Source: Sepioteuthis lessoniana (lineage: Eukaryota; Mollusca; Cephalopoda; Myopsida; Loliginidae). From it: 64,000 nucleotides of DNA. Under the pieces are notes generated by a model. It saw nothing but the letters and a program-made list of their open reading frames with translations, did not search any database and was not told the origin of the DNA. A program made the position numbers and the translations under genes. Shown here in pieces: positions 22,150-32,804 of the stretch; positions within the stretch are counted from its first letter, which is position 1, and each line of letters opens with the position of its first letter. The DNA lies in assembly GCA_963585895.1 (NCBI GenBank), contig OY757917.1, positions 99,493,386-99,557,385 of the forward strand, in the 5' to 3' direction.

Positions 22150-22305
22150 AAAAAGTATTTATTTCATGCAACAAATACCTATTTTTCAAGACAATCTCAT
22201 TATTTGTTGATTCACTTAATTCAATGGTGAATATTAATCACAGACATAAAATATTATATAGTGAAAATTTTACTTTAAATTAAAATTTCAACTGATAACT
22301 CTATG
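22150..22305 (+). repeat. interspersed repeat H, copy 2
   Basis: Matches repeat H at 5.4 and 45.2 kb: AACAAATACCTATTTTTCAA, ATAGTGAAAATTTTACTTTA and TTGATTCACTTAATTC. Confidence 0.5.
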
Positions 22306-22459
22306 TAGGTTTATGAACTTATTCATGTTCCCTCCTATAAAACATTTATTGGAAATATACTAACATGTATATACACAGACATGGATGTAACATAACTGCT
22401 TGCTTAAACTTATATATACACTTTTTACTTGAATGTTTTCAGTTTCTGTATATATGAAG

Positions 22460-22483
22460 GTATGTATGTATGTATGTATGTAT
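22460..22483. repeat. (GTAT)n microsatellite
   Basis: Five tandem GTAT units. Confidence 0.9.
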
Positions 22484-22487
22484 AAAC

Positions 22488-22665
22488 ATTACCTTTAAGA
22501 CAGTAAAAAATAACAAGGCTTTTTATCTAAGAAATTCAAAAGAATATTTCATCTACTTCAATTGCTTTATATTTTTTGCCTTTTCAGTCAAAAGAAGTCA
22601 AGACAGAGTTATCACATTGGATATGAAGAATATTCCATTAACAATGAGGTTAAATGGATGTATGT
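22488..22665 (+). repeat. interspersed repeat J, copy 1
   Basis: Collinear with 25733-25890: AAGAAATTCAAAAGAATATT versus AAGAAATTCAAAAGAATGTT, then AGAGTTATCA and GATATGAAGAATATTCCAT. Noncoding; the short frames across it are not shared between copies. Confidence 0.55.
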
Positions 22666-22844
22666 TTCATCTGGGAATTATATTTGTTTCCAAATACATG
22701 AAACTTACAGTCATAAAAAATCACATGACAAGATGAGGAAACTATTTTAAATTTTATCCTGTTCTACAGACCAATATTTAAGCACCTAGCTGATTTAAGA
22801 AATAAATCTTTTTATAATGATTTCTCAATGAATATATGCGTGTG

Positions 22845-22846
<2 letters not shown>

Positions 22847-22891
<45 letters not shown>

Positions 22892-22940
22892 ATGTGTGTG
22901 TGTGTGTGTGTGGATGACTATATATATATATATATATATG
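22847..22940. repeat. (TA)n(TG)n(TA)n compound microsatellite
   Basis: TA run, then TG run, a short unique spacer and a second TA run. Confidence 0.9.
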
Positions 22941-23012
22941 CACATAAATATATTAAAGAGTTGAGACTCAAGATTTATAAACCAAAACAGAAAAGAACAA
23001 TGAATAAACATT

Positions 23013-23174
23013 TTCTTGAGATAGGCTTCATATTTTTATCAAATTGGCATTGATTCATCAAAATGAAGTCTAGACATCATCACTGTTATTATATAAGTTA
23101 TACAGCTGTATAAACACCTTTATTTTAATTTTGAATGTTAAAAAATTTAAAGTTTATATCTTGATATTTTTCAC

Positions 23175-23178
<4 letters not shown>
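23013..23178 (+). repeat. interspersed repeat K, copy 2
   Basis: Same ordered matches as 3355-3535 (TTGAGATAGGCTTCATATTT, TTGGCATTGATTCATC, TATATAAGTTATA). Confidence 0.4.
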
Positions 23179-23248
<70 letters not shown>

Positions 23249-23334
23249 TAAAAACCAAGAAATTTAGAAACTGTATTCCATAATAAATTTATTTTGCTTA
23301 TTAAAGCTAGTCAGATGGATTTTAAATTATATAC

Positions 23335-23371
<37 letters not shown>
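23179..23371. repeat. (TA)n microsatellite cluster
   Basis: Long TA runs at 23179-23237 and about 23339-23371. Confidence 0.9.
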
Positions 23372-23375
<4 letters not shown>

Positions 23376-23460
23376 TGAATTTATAACCAATTTCGTATAT
23401 CCATACACACACACATATATATGTATATATATATATACACACAGGCAGGTATATATATAT

Positions 23461-23680
23461 CATCCTCATCATGTCACACCATCAGCATGGATATCTCCGA
23501 CCCTTTCTCACCACCCTTCTCTATCGTCCATTGCTTCTGGCAGGTCTTCAGGGCTACATCCCGTATCAGCACAGAGCTGCTGTATGTAGGTTCTAGCTGG
23601 GAGTCTTGCCTTTGCTCGTCCATGTGAAGGGGTCCACTGGAGTACATCCAGCAGTGTCCCGCATGTCTGTGTTCATTATC
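23461..23680 (-). pseudogene. LINE 3' end, 5'-truncated
   Basis: The minus strand reads LLDVLQWTPSHGRAKARLPA, RTYIQQLCADTGCSPEDLPE and AMDDREGW, the C-terminal region of a widespread metazoan LINE ORF. A stop follows DREGW and a GATGAGGATGATATATATAT tail follows the ORF. Of the three C-terminal copies in the window this is the best preserved. The truncation point is marked by a perfect hairpin (23662-23703). Confidence 0.85.
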
Positions 23681-23703
23681 AAAACAAAATGAACACAGAC
23701 ATG
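23662..23703. repeat. perfect 15-bp inverted repeat, 12-base loop
   Basis: CATGTCTGTGTTCAT (23662-23676) and ATGAACACAGACATG (23689-23703) are exact reverse complements across the LINE truncation junction. Confidence 0.95.
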
Positions 23704-24016
23704 TGTAGGTTTTATTGAAGATGACTGAGAAGGAGGATGTTGCAAGTTTTCTTTTTAGCTTCTCTTCTAAAAACCAAAAACTATATATATATATCAGTGT
23801 TGGTTGTCAATAAATCACTTTGGGGGTTTGTGTCGAACTAAGTGCAATATAAAATGGTGATTGCTCAATATCTATGATAGAGTAATTATATAATAATAAT
23901 AAATAAATATATACTAGATATATATTTAATTCATGGAATTTAGACTGCAACCCCTGGATTTCATGGAGTCTTTTACAAAACAACAATCATCAGGTAGTTA
24001 AGTAAAAGAAAAAAAA

Positions 24017-24021
<5 letters not shown>

Positions 24022-24068
<47 letters not shown>
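24022..24068. repeat. (TG)n microsatellite
   Basis: 47 bp of pure TG. Confidence 0.95.
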
Positions 24069-24071
<3 letters not shown>

Positions 24072-24194
24072 GTAGTAAAGCCTACAGAGTCAGACCAATC
24101 TACCAAGGTTTCACTTAGGTTAATCATATATACCTATGTATATATGTTTAAATGAAACATGCATCAAATGAGGACTAGTATCCAAATACTCAAT

Positions 24195-24468
24195 ATATTA
24201 ACATAGAAAATTGACCCAGCAGAGCCACATTCAAATCCTTGATGAAGCTGTTTGCATTTCTTTTCATGCTAATGTCTTTGAGAAAGGTATGAACATCTCT
24301 TATCTCCATAGTTATTGACAAATACTAGGATAGACTGGACTTTTTAGCCTTGGTACAGCAAATCTAAGAAAGAAAACTGAATTTAACTTAACTGTATTTC
24401 ACTTAAAAATTGACCTTGTGTCACATCCTATTCAGAGGAGAGGGTTTCATAAAATGCATACATACATG
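24195..24468 (+). mobile_element. tRNA-derived SINE, family P, copy 4
   Basis: Decayed head with CACATTCAAATCCTTGATGA (B box). The body has GCTGTTTGCATTTCTTTTCA, GTCTTTGAGAAAGGTATGAA, GGATAGACTGGACTTTTTAG and TTGACCTTGTGTCACATCCT. It ends in CATACATACATG. Confidence 0.75.
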
Positions 24469-24469
24469 C

Positions 24470-24960
24470 AGATGGATAATATCAAGCACACACCTGCTTT
24501 AACTTCATACCCACATTGCCCTTTACATAAATACTTAACATGCATATCAATATAGTAAGTAGTTACTGTATATTTCTACACAAAATAAATTTTCATTATG
24601 ATATCTTCAAGAAGGAAAGAGGTCTATCAAGAAATGGGAGAGTGGAAGCATTTGTTTCTAATCAAATCTCAGCCTCATTATTCACTTTTACCTTACACTT
24701 CAATTCTTCCTCCTCTGGCATCCAAACTCTACATCTCCAGTCTGCTTTATTCCTATTTTCTTGAACAAATAACTAACTCATCTATCAGAGAGATTACAAA
24801 AGACCATCCATGCTTTTAGAGACTTGGCGCCATTAAGCCATCTCCTATGCATGGGTAACTGACCCTCCTGGATTATTCAATTGCCAACTCTCAAAGCTTA
24901 CTTCCCACAAAAGTGGTGAAAACAGAAAACATGTAGTTAGGTAAAAAACAACACATGGAT
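24470..24960. other. unique sequence of higher complexity
   Basis: Less AT-biased sequence (for example CATCTCCTATGCATGGGTAA). Two overlapping 73-74-codon frames are present but no known domain or splice context. Confidence 0.4.
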
Positions 24961-24989
24961 GAATTCAAAGAAAATTATGGTGATAAATA

Positions 24990-25270
24990 TAGAGATGGTG
25001 ATGATGATGATGATGAAGAAGAATAGGACTATGATTATTAATTGCAGTATAATAACAATAATAACTTTGAGAAAAGCAATAATAATGATAATGACCTTGA
25101 AAATAATTTTATTGAATGATTATAAAATTAAAATGAATTTATTTATTAATGATTAAAAAATATTTCAATAACAACACTGCTAATGTTAATAATTTAGATA
25201 ATAATACTGATAGTGTTCATGAAAGAATAATCAGAATGCTTTTCTAATGATAATATTAGGAATGAGATCA
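24990..25270. repeat. degenerate ATG/AAT trinucleotide region
   Basis: GATGATGATGATGATGAAGA followed by many interrupted AAT triplets; an old expanded trinucleotide tract. The ORF through it is low complexity. Confidence 0.65.
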
Positions 25271-25732
25271 GAATTATAAGGATAAATACAATGGTAAGAA
25301 TTACAAAAGTTATGGTATTATTGTCCCATAAACAAAAGCAAATACATGTTTTATCTTTATCATTAATTTATGACTAATTCCCTTCATCTTATTTCTGTTG
25401 CTTTTTATCACAACCGTCAGTTTGTTTTTCTATAGATTTTAAATGGCACAGACTGAAAACAACGAATAAGCTTCCAGCAAGATATCCTTTATATTTTTCA
25501 ACCTGTCTGACAGTGACCTCAAATGATTTAGACCAGTTAGTGTTTCTAGCCTAAATGGTAAAGTGCTGTCAATATAAGGCAAGTTCTCAAGGATAAGGGA
25601 TAATAATGGAAATATTGCTGGAAGTTTTTTTTTAAAGTTCACATCAATGATACTTACTTATTAATTATCAAATGACCTTAGAGTTGTGATAAAAAGCAAC
25701 AGAAATAAAATGAAGAAAATACTCATAAAAAA

Positions 25733-25890
25733 ATGTTTAAAGAACAGTAACAAAGCTTTTTATTTAAGAAATTCAAAAGAATGTTACATCTACTTAAACA
25801 ATTTTTTTGCATTTTGAAATTTTCACTCAAAGAAGCTAAGAGAGAGTTATCAGTTTGAATATGAAGTATACTCCATATATTTATGAATAT
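25733..25890 (+). repeat. interspersed repeat J, copy 2
   Basis: Collinear with 22488-22665. Confidence 0.55.
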
Positions 25891-25919
25891 TAAATGGCAG
25901 GATAACATATATTATTCAA

Positions 25920-26540
25920 AAGTGAATGCAGCAAACTAGCACAAAAGGAATAAAAGACAAGGCATGACTGGGTAGGAAAGGTGGCCCACTTGATATTGTG
26001 CAAGAGATTAAGTTTTAGCCATACTGACAAATGCACAAACCAGACTCGGTCTGAGAAAATGTGATGTATAAAATTCTTTTAGATTTTGTTATACAAACAG
26101 ACCACCTAACCCTAAAAGACCACTTTGTGTTATTTCACAAGAAAAGAATTTATAATCAAGTGGATTTTTGCCATTCCGGTGGGCAATAGGGTAAAAATAG
26201 AAAAAGCAAAAAGATAGACTTGGATCTTTCCAGAGAGTTGAAAAAGTTCTGGAACATGAAAGTGGCAGTGATACTAATTGTAGTTGGTACCCTTTGAACA
26301 CTCCCCAAAGGTTTAGAAAAGAGACAATGAAAACTAGAGATAAGAGGAAGAATCAAGATCATTTAGACCAGAGCATTTTTAAGATCAGCTAGAATACTAA
26401 GAAGAGTCTTGAAGACCTAAAGAAATTTGCTTTCACTCAGTCTTCTTTGAAAAAAAAACAATATTTAAAACTGATGTGAAAGACTCACATTCACTGAAAA
26501 TAAGGAATAGCAAAGAACAGCAACAACAAAAATAACATGA
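25920..26540 (+). pseudogene. RLE-type LINE, 3' part, copy 5
   Basis: Starts with SECSKLAQKE, the end of the zinc-knuckle region. It continues KTRHDWVGKV and an endonuclease-region remnant (FAIPVGNRVKIEKAK in broken frames), then DLSRELKKFWNMKVAVILIV and RILRRVLKT. Several frameshifts and stops. It is the first of three consecutive plus-strand copies of the same family. The family has a restriction-like endonuclease downstream of RT, as in the R2/R4/Dong group. Confidence 0.8.
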
Positions 26541-27001
26541 GGTTAAACAGGAAAGCAAAAATAAGAGAAAAAATGAACATTTCAGAAGGTAAACTAAGGA
26601 AATTGCATTTGAAAGGATCTAGACATGGTTTTGGAGAACAAACTTAAAAAGAGAAGCTGAATTACTATTAATACCAGCCCAAAATAATGACATGAACAAA
26701 TTATATAAAATTTAGAATAGATAAGATTCAATATAATAATAAGTATGGGTTATCTGGAGAGAGAAATGAAACAATAAAATATACAATTGAATTAAGTAAA
26801 CTGACAGAGGAGGAGTATAAGAGCAAAAACAACAGGTAAAAAAGTATCATCCACTGGGTATTGAACAAGCAATCAAAATTTGATCATACATATAAATGGT
26901 ATAGACATAGACCAGAACCTGTCCAGGAGAATGAAATTCACAAAATTATCTGGGATTTTGAGATCAACTAATACCACCCAAAGACCAAATCTAGTTTTTA
27001 T

Positions 27002-27364
27002 AGGGTTTGGCAAGTTATCAGAATCAGCACTCCAATTTCAAATCCAACTCAGTTCATTACACAAGTTATCAGTGAGTGTTGATTCTGATAACTTGTGTAA
27101 TGAACTGAGTTGGATTTGAAACTGAACTCCAGAAGAAGAAGAGTTCTTTATGGTAAACTGGAGCATCCTATCATGTGTACATGGGCAAGTCCATTCCATG
27201 GGTTGTGATTGGCTGCTGATCTATGAGTGGGGGTATTTCTGTACCAGCTGCAATTTAGTATTGTTGCAGGAACTGTATTGGGTTACAGCCTGTTCTATTT
27301 TTGTCTGCCAACTGGACGCTAGTTGGGACCCCTTGGCCAATAAGAATAATTGTTATTATTTTAC
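27002..27364. mobile_element. 363-bp insertion with 9-bp target duplication
   Basis: AGTTTTTAT at 26993-27001 and 27365-27373 brackets sequence absent from the other LINE copies, so this is a clean insertion. The left third is dominated by a perfect palindrome. The right part (ATTGGCTGCTGATCTATGAG, then CCCTTGGCCAATAAGAATAA) has no similarity that I recognise and ends AT-rich. No terminal inverted repeats. A short retroposon or a DNA element with 9-bp duplication are both possible. Confidence 0.75.
27036..27121. repeat. perfect 37-bp palindrome arms, 12-base loop
   Basis: 27036-27072 and 27085-27121 are exact reverse complements (outer TTTCAAATCCAACTCAG). The loop is TGAGTGTTGATT. An additional partial inverted copy of the inner segment precedes it at 27011-27032 (CAAGTTATCAGAATCAGC). 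Confidence 0.97.
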
Positions 27365-27743
27365 AGTTTTTATCAATAAAAAGAAAATAACTTGCCAACA
27401 AGTATATCTTATCATTCCAGCAAATTTCAGAGTGAAAGCGAAAGAAAGGAAAAAAGTAGATAAATACCTGAACTTTGCCTGTGAGCTTAAGAAGTCATGG
27501 AACATGAAAATGACAGTGATACCAATCATACTTGGAGTCCTAAGAACAATAACAAAATTTTTTTTTAAAAGACTAGGGTAACTAGAAATCCAAGGAAGAA
27601 TTGATACCATCAAGATCACAGTACTGCTGAGATTGCCTAGAATACTGAGAAGAATCTTGGAGAGCTCAGCAGACTTGCAATCACTCTGACTTCAGTGATG
27701 GTCACTAGTTACTACCTGTTGGGAAAAAAGTCTTGAAGAGTAA

Positions 27744-27780
<37 letters not shown>
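27744..27780. repeat. (AAT)n tail of LINE copy 4
   Basis: About twelve AAT units at the junction of two same-strand LINE copies. Confidence 0.95.
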
Positions 27781-27839
27781 GAGTAGAATAGTAGAATAAT
27801 GATACAAAGAAAGAGGAGAAGGAGACTGACCATAGATGA

Positions 27840-28690
27840 AACTAAAAGAGAAAGAAAATAAATATCATGATTATATTTGAGAGCTGTGGAAATTATTCCT
27901 ACGATTGCATCAAGGTTTGGTTTGGTTTATTGGGTTTTATGGCATATCAACCTTTGAAGGTTCTTTAATGCCAAATCCATTTTTATATAGATAATATGTT
28001 CTATTTAAAACAATTCACTTTAGCATAAGTACACAGTTTAATTGTCAAAAACATTTCCATTTCAAACTATTCAAGCAGTTACATGTAACAATTCAGTTAA
28101 GTGTAAATACAGTTTTAATGTCGAAAAACAGTTCTATTTCAAATAATTCAGTTAAGCATGAGCACACAGTTTAAATGTAAGTATGGTTTAATTGTCAAAA
28201 ACATTTCTATTTCAAGCTATTCAGTTTACTCAATTCATTTTAGCATAAATATGCTGTTAGTTCTATTTAACCCATAGATAGGGCCCTATCAGGTGCTACC
28301 ACTCCAGGCCAGAATGGACGTGGGAGCAATGGGAATGAAGGGATACTCCGCATTCCCCAAAGCTCTAGCACTGCTGGAACCTCACCATCAGATTGTTTAG
28401 TGTCATATCCAGGACACACGTTAGGCAGGGGCGGGGGTCTTACCCCTCTGCAGAGGTGCAGTCAGTGTATTCTACAACCCCAGCTGACTGGGCAATTGCA
28501 TCAAGGAAAATTTTGAAAACTCAATAAAGAATTGAATGCAGATCCTAGCAATGTTCAAGTCTACCAGAATATCAATGAGAGTTCTGGTGTTTAAAGAAAA
28601 CTTGCTGTCACTTAGTCTCAGCAATGACCATCAGAAACAACTGATGTAGAAATACCAGAATAATCAAAGAAATGTTCATAAAGTATGAAG
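27840..28690 (+). pseudogene. RLE-type LINE, 3' end, copy 6, hosting retroposon B2
   Basis: Before the nested element the sequence reads KREKENKYHDYI then EL, aligning with KESEKINKYLDLAREL of the family. After it, LAMFKSTRISMRVLVFKENL and LSLSLSNDHQKQLM align with ALLRSARILRRVLET..LLSL. Frames are broken. It begins within about 60 bases of copy 4's (AAT)n tail. Confidence 0.65.
27916..28494 (-). mobile_element. minisatellite retroposon B2 with 12-bp target duplication
   Basis: Perfect flanking repeat ATTGCATCAAGG at 27904-27915 and 28495-28506. Minus orientation: head TGCCCAGTCAGCTGGGGTTG, about four ~56-bp units (CAATTCAGTTAAGCATGAG), hairpin tail GGCATTAAAGAACCTTCAAA then GGTTGATATGCC, and an AAACCAAACCAAA end. 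Length 579 bp against 836 bp for B1; the difference is mainly unit number. Confidence 0.85.
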
Positions 28691-29190
28691 AAAGAAAAAG
28701 AGCTGAAGGAGTAGTAAAAAAAAAAAGATTTTAAAAAAGAAGTTAAAATAAAAAGTTGAATGAGAGAGAAGAAAGGAAGTGAAGGAAAAGAAAATGAAAG
28801 ATGATGATGACAATAATGAAAAAGAATCTGTAGAAGTTATTAGGAAACATAAACGAAGAGTAAGCAGAGGAAGAGAAGAATTAGAACTTTAAGAAATAGA
28901 AGCGGGAAGAGTAAAGACGGGATTGGGATGAAGAGAAAATTGAGGAAAGAGAAGAAAAAGAAAGAGAGAAAAAATATTAAAAAAAGGAGAAAAATTAATA
29001 GGAAAAGGAAAAGAAACATAAGAAGCAAAGGAAGAGGAAAATGAAAGAAATATGAAGAAAAACTGGAAATGAAGAAAAATGATATGCAGGAAGATAAATT
29101 CAAGAATGAGAAGAAAAGGAAAGAGAAATAGTGAAGATAATGAAATATAAAATGTCAAAAAGGAAATGAAGATGAAGTTGTAACAAGAGA
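28691..29190. repeat. polypurine tract
   Basis: About 500 bases of mostly A and G on the plus strand. Long frames on the minus strand translate to Phe/Leu/Ser-rich low-complexity protein and are not genes. Confidence 0.8.
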
Positions 29191-30756
29191 GGACAAATTT
29201 GTAATATTACTATGACTACTAAAAATACTAATTGTTAAAATGTACAGCAGTGAATGAGAATAAAAGCTTTTTTTACATAAAAAATATGATGAAGAATAAG
29301 ATTAAATAAAAATAAAAGAAACAATGAAAATAACAAGAACAAGAATAAATTTGTCAGTCTAATAAACTTAAAAATGCATTTATCTTGTGACCATCTTTGG
29401 AAATAAATGAATAATTTTTTGTTTGTTTTTTCTTATATAAAGTGATGAAGGTGTTTGCTTGATCTCTGAGAAGTTATGTTGGTAAAAGACTTTTGTGTCT
29501 AATGATTTACATGACACACATTAAACACACATGAGAAAACTGCATTTGGCGCTCACATAGATTAAACTTTATTATCCATGACAATCTCAATCTTTTAGTT
29601 GATGTGTATATGTGTGCATAAATCTGTCCCGTCTCAGTCCACTAATATATATATCTGAACTTATTAATGTCTATCTATTCATATATGTGTAAGCAAATAA
29701 TGAAATAAATGCATGTAGATAATTTATATATGATTCATAAAGTAGGAAGAATTCCAAAATTCAAGAAGAAAGTTGTTTATGGAAGGAAACAGGAAGAGTG
29801 AACACATTTGGTTAACTTTATTAATATAGCATTAACTGAGATTTTATTTAGTGCATATATTACACTTTTATTTACTTTCCTTTCTTCATTATTTTTTTTT
29901 CTTTATTGTTTTATTTATTTAAAATTCTTTTTTTTATGAATGGGTAATTTAAAGTTTACAATCCACTTCAGCTAAAGGTGATTAAGAGTCACCATCAAAA
30001 TCTAAAGAAAATTACGAATTTTCTCATTTATAAACCATTGTCTTGAACTGCCTTCATCTTCCTTTTTTAACGCATAGTTGTTATCACTTTAAAACTACCT
30101 TTTGAAAAGTCATGAGCTCAACTCTTCAAGGGTTCTGTCTAATTACCTGTCATCATAACAATTTTGTTTTTGGCACAAAGTTGCCAGATTTACATGATAG
30201 AAATACAGAACAATAAGTTCAAACTTAGATTCATATGTTTTTTAATTTGCATATACATACATAAAATAAAATCACCACATGGGGGCAAACTTATACTATA
30301 AATATTGTTGAGACTAGGAGAAAATTCGATTAATGGAATACATGATTAATAATTGCATGAATTTAAACTATACATAACATTCTGAAATAAATCAGGGTTG
30401 GTTTCTATTTCTATTCTTAAATTTGATTGATTAATAGCAACACATTGACCCAACAAAAGTAAATGAAATATGAACTTTACATAGAAAATAAAAACTATAA
30501 AAGAAAAATTGAAGGTTCAGTCTTGTAAAGTAACTCACTTTTATAGGTAAATATATTTATCTTATTTTAGAGAAAACTTTTTGGTGAGTAGTTTGATTTA
30601 CAATATAAGCTAAGGCAGCTAGTTCATGAGAAGGTTCAGGCTGATAACACAATCAAAATTGGGAATAATGGTAAAAGCTATCAACAAAATACTTAATATC
30701 TGTCTATATTTCTTGATGAGGCATTGTCATTATTTTCTACATATTGCAAGCGGCTA
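29191..30756. other. AT-rich unique sequence, nothing recognised
   Basis: No supported gene, RNA or repeat copy; TTTAATT-type runs throughout. Confidence 0.5.
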
Positions 30757-31087
30757 TGTTCATCTTGATTGCTTTACTCATAACGTATTGGCTACTGTAC
30801 TCTCCAACCTTCTTCTGGTGCCTTTAATCATACTCTGTTACCTTCCAAGAATTTTCAGTTTAACTCTTTATTTGAATCATTGGAGTAAACTGTTCTCATT
30901 CAGCTGTCCATGCCTTGTGGATATTTTGCATCAGATACTTTCTGGAATGAGAACAGTCTACTCCCATGACTCAAATTAAGGGTTAAGTTCAAAATTCCCA
31001 GGAGGTTACCAAGTACAAAAAAAAGGCATCTGAAGAAGGCTGGAGAGTACAGTGGCTGAAATGTGAGTAAAGCAACCAAGGTGACTA
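30757..31087. mobile_element. large fold-back element, ~146-bp arms
   Basis: Left arm 30757-30903 and right arm 30942-31087 are inverted copies along their whole length with moderate divergence: GATTGCTTTACTCA opposite GGTTGCTTTACTCA, TACTGTACTCTCCAACCTTC opposite CACTGTACTCTCCAGCCTTC, and CTGTTCTCATTCAG opposite CTGTTCTCATTCCAG. The loop is 38 bases. The right arm contains CTGAAGA..GAAA (31030-31061), a hammerhead-like core. A 117-codon frame at 30626-30979 reads through it by chance. Confidence 0.8.
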
Positions 31088-31377
31088 AAACAGTCTCCAG
31101 TGTGCAGAGAATGATAAAAGCAATTGCTTATTAAAAAATGATTAAAAAAGTAAGATTGAAAAGGAATAATAAAACTGTTATTCATTTTCAGTCTTATTTT
31201 ATCTTATAAATCATTTTCTTTTTTTAATTAATTTTCAAAGCAAAATGTGCAAATTAGCTAACACAATTAACAAATAATCATTACTTTGTCAAGTTATACA
31301 GCAAACCATGAGAGCACTTATTTGAGGAAGAGAAATAATGATAGTTTTAGTGAGAATTTTATGCAGAACCCAGACCC

Positions 31378-31406
31378 AGACAAACAAACAAACAAACAAA
31401 CAAACA
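31378..31406. repeat. (CAAA)n microsatellite
   Basis: About six tandem CAAA units. Confidence 0.9.
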
Positions 31407-32417
31407 TCTTGTCTTTTATTACAAGTGCTACATGTAACTATGCCACTCAAATATATCAACTACCATGATTGGAGTGTTGAATATGAACCAACATATTTTA
31501 GAAGCTCACTGAATATTTGATGTGAAATAATTCCAGAAGATGACCAGAAACAACACCTGCTGAAACAAGATCAAAGGTTAGTATAGCATTTTGATGATGA
31601 AATATTTTCAATAAAGGAATGTCTAGTTTGTATGCCTTCAAATACACATGTATTTACACAGATGCATGAATTTGCATGCAAAAGACGATTATAAAATGTA
31701 CAAATAGATCAATATATTGACCCATAAACACATCAACATTGATATGTAAATATGCAATTTTTTAAAGCAGATGTTGAGCAGGTCACTGTCTTATAATTGG
31801 TAATTGCCAATACAAAATGATAAAAATCAGCAAAATGAAGTGTCATAAATATTGATTTATGCAGAAAGGTTAATGTAAATCATAAAAAAAATATTGCTTT
31901 TAAATTTATGCTCTCAATTTGGTTTCTAATTTTCTAACAAACTTGCTTTAAAAAACTGAAATAAAATTGCTATATTTGGAGGGTCAGAACTAAATGACAT
32001 TAATAGAGATCATACAGGACTGTTCATAAAAATGTTGCTTGGTTTTAAAAAATCCATCCACAGAAATATCTTTACAATCACAGTATAAAAGAAGAAAACA
32101 CACACACTTCAAATCACCATCCCTGTTTTGCTAACTTCAGATATATCTTTAAAAGTAACCAGTACTGTTTCTTTATGATTATGGTGTAAACTCATCAGTC
32201 ATTCAGTTTCACTTAAAGAAAAATACAGATGGAATTATAAAGAATCCAAATAGAAAACTAACAAGTTTTAGTAGGAAATACAAAGTAAGTATTTACTTTA
32301 TATTGGCATGTTGATGTAATCATCACTTCTTGTTTCCTGCTTACCAGTGTATTCTTGCCTCTTCAGCAATCTCCTTTCTTGACAATCAGTCAATGACTGG
32401 TTCAACTGTTTAGCTAA
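31407..32417. other. AT-rich unique sequence
   Basis: No gene or repeat recognised. Confidence 0.5.
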
Positions 32418-32492
32418 TATTTGGTTTGGTTTCTTAGTTTTAATGGCATATAAACCTTTATGGGTTATTTAATACCAAATCCATCTTAATAT
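32418..32492 (-). mobile_element. shared-tail fragment, F type
   Basis: The plus strand reads TTTGGTTTGGTTTCTTAGTT, TTAATGGCATATAAACCTTT and ATGGGTTATTTAATACCAAA, the hairpin module with its (AACC)n-type tail. The 5' head is absent, as expected of a 5'-truncated retroposon. Confidence 0.7.
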
Positions 32493-32804
32493 TTGAATAA
32501 AGAATAAACCAAGTCAAATAAAACTACTGCTACAAATACCACAAGGAATATCATGATTTTTCCAATGTTGTTAACATTGATATTGTGATTGGCATATAAA
32601 AAAAGTAAAAAAAAAACATTCACAAGAAACTTATGAAACTCATTCAAAAAACTAAGCAATCAGCAAAAATTTTACTAATTTTATCTTACAATAATTCACC
32701 ATTTTTTAACTGTCAATTATCATATAATTTTAGGATGACTAGTTATTGCTTTTTTCAGTTACTGGGACATCAAAACTTTTAAAAAATAATCTTTTTACAC
32801 TTGC

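Larger units (their letters stand above)
26550..27780 (+). pseudogene. RLE-type LINE, 3' part, copy 4, with an insertion
   Basis: YGLSGERNETIKYTIELSKL (26720s) aligns with the family zinc knuckle CRLCG-DETINHIISECSKL and has lost its cysteines. FDHTYKWYRHRPEPVQENEI and HKIIWDFEIN follow, then the endonuclease-region RPNLVFI. A 363-bp insertion (27002-27364) separates this from INKKKITC..IPANFRVKAKERKKVDKYLN, then NMKMTVIPIILGVLRTITK. The 3' end is a pure (AAT)n tail (27744-27780). Confidence 0.8.

Noticed and set aside
27150-27581. 143-codon plus-strand frame as a gene
   Set aside because: It runs from the 363-bp insert into LINE copy 4; the C-terminal half is LINE protein remnant.
28840-29158. 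Overlapping 87-89-codon minus-strand frames
   Set aside because: Same cause: a purine-rich plus strand; two frames are open at once.
30626-30979. 117-codon plus-strand frame, membrane-protein-like
   Set aside because: It reads through one arm of a fold-back element; the hydrophobicity reflects T-rich composition.
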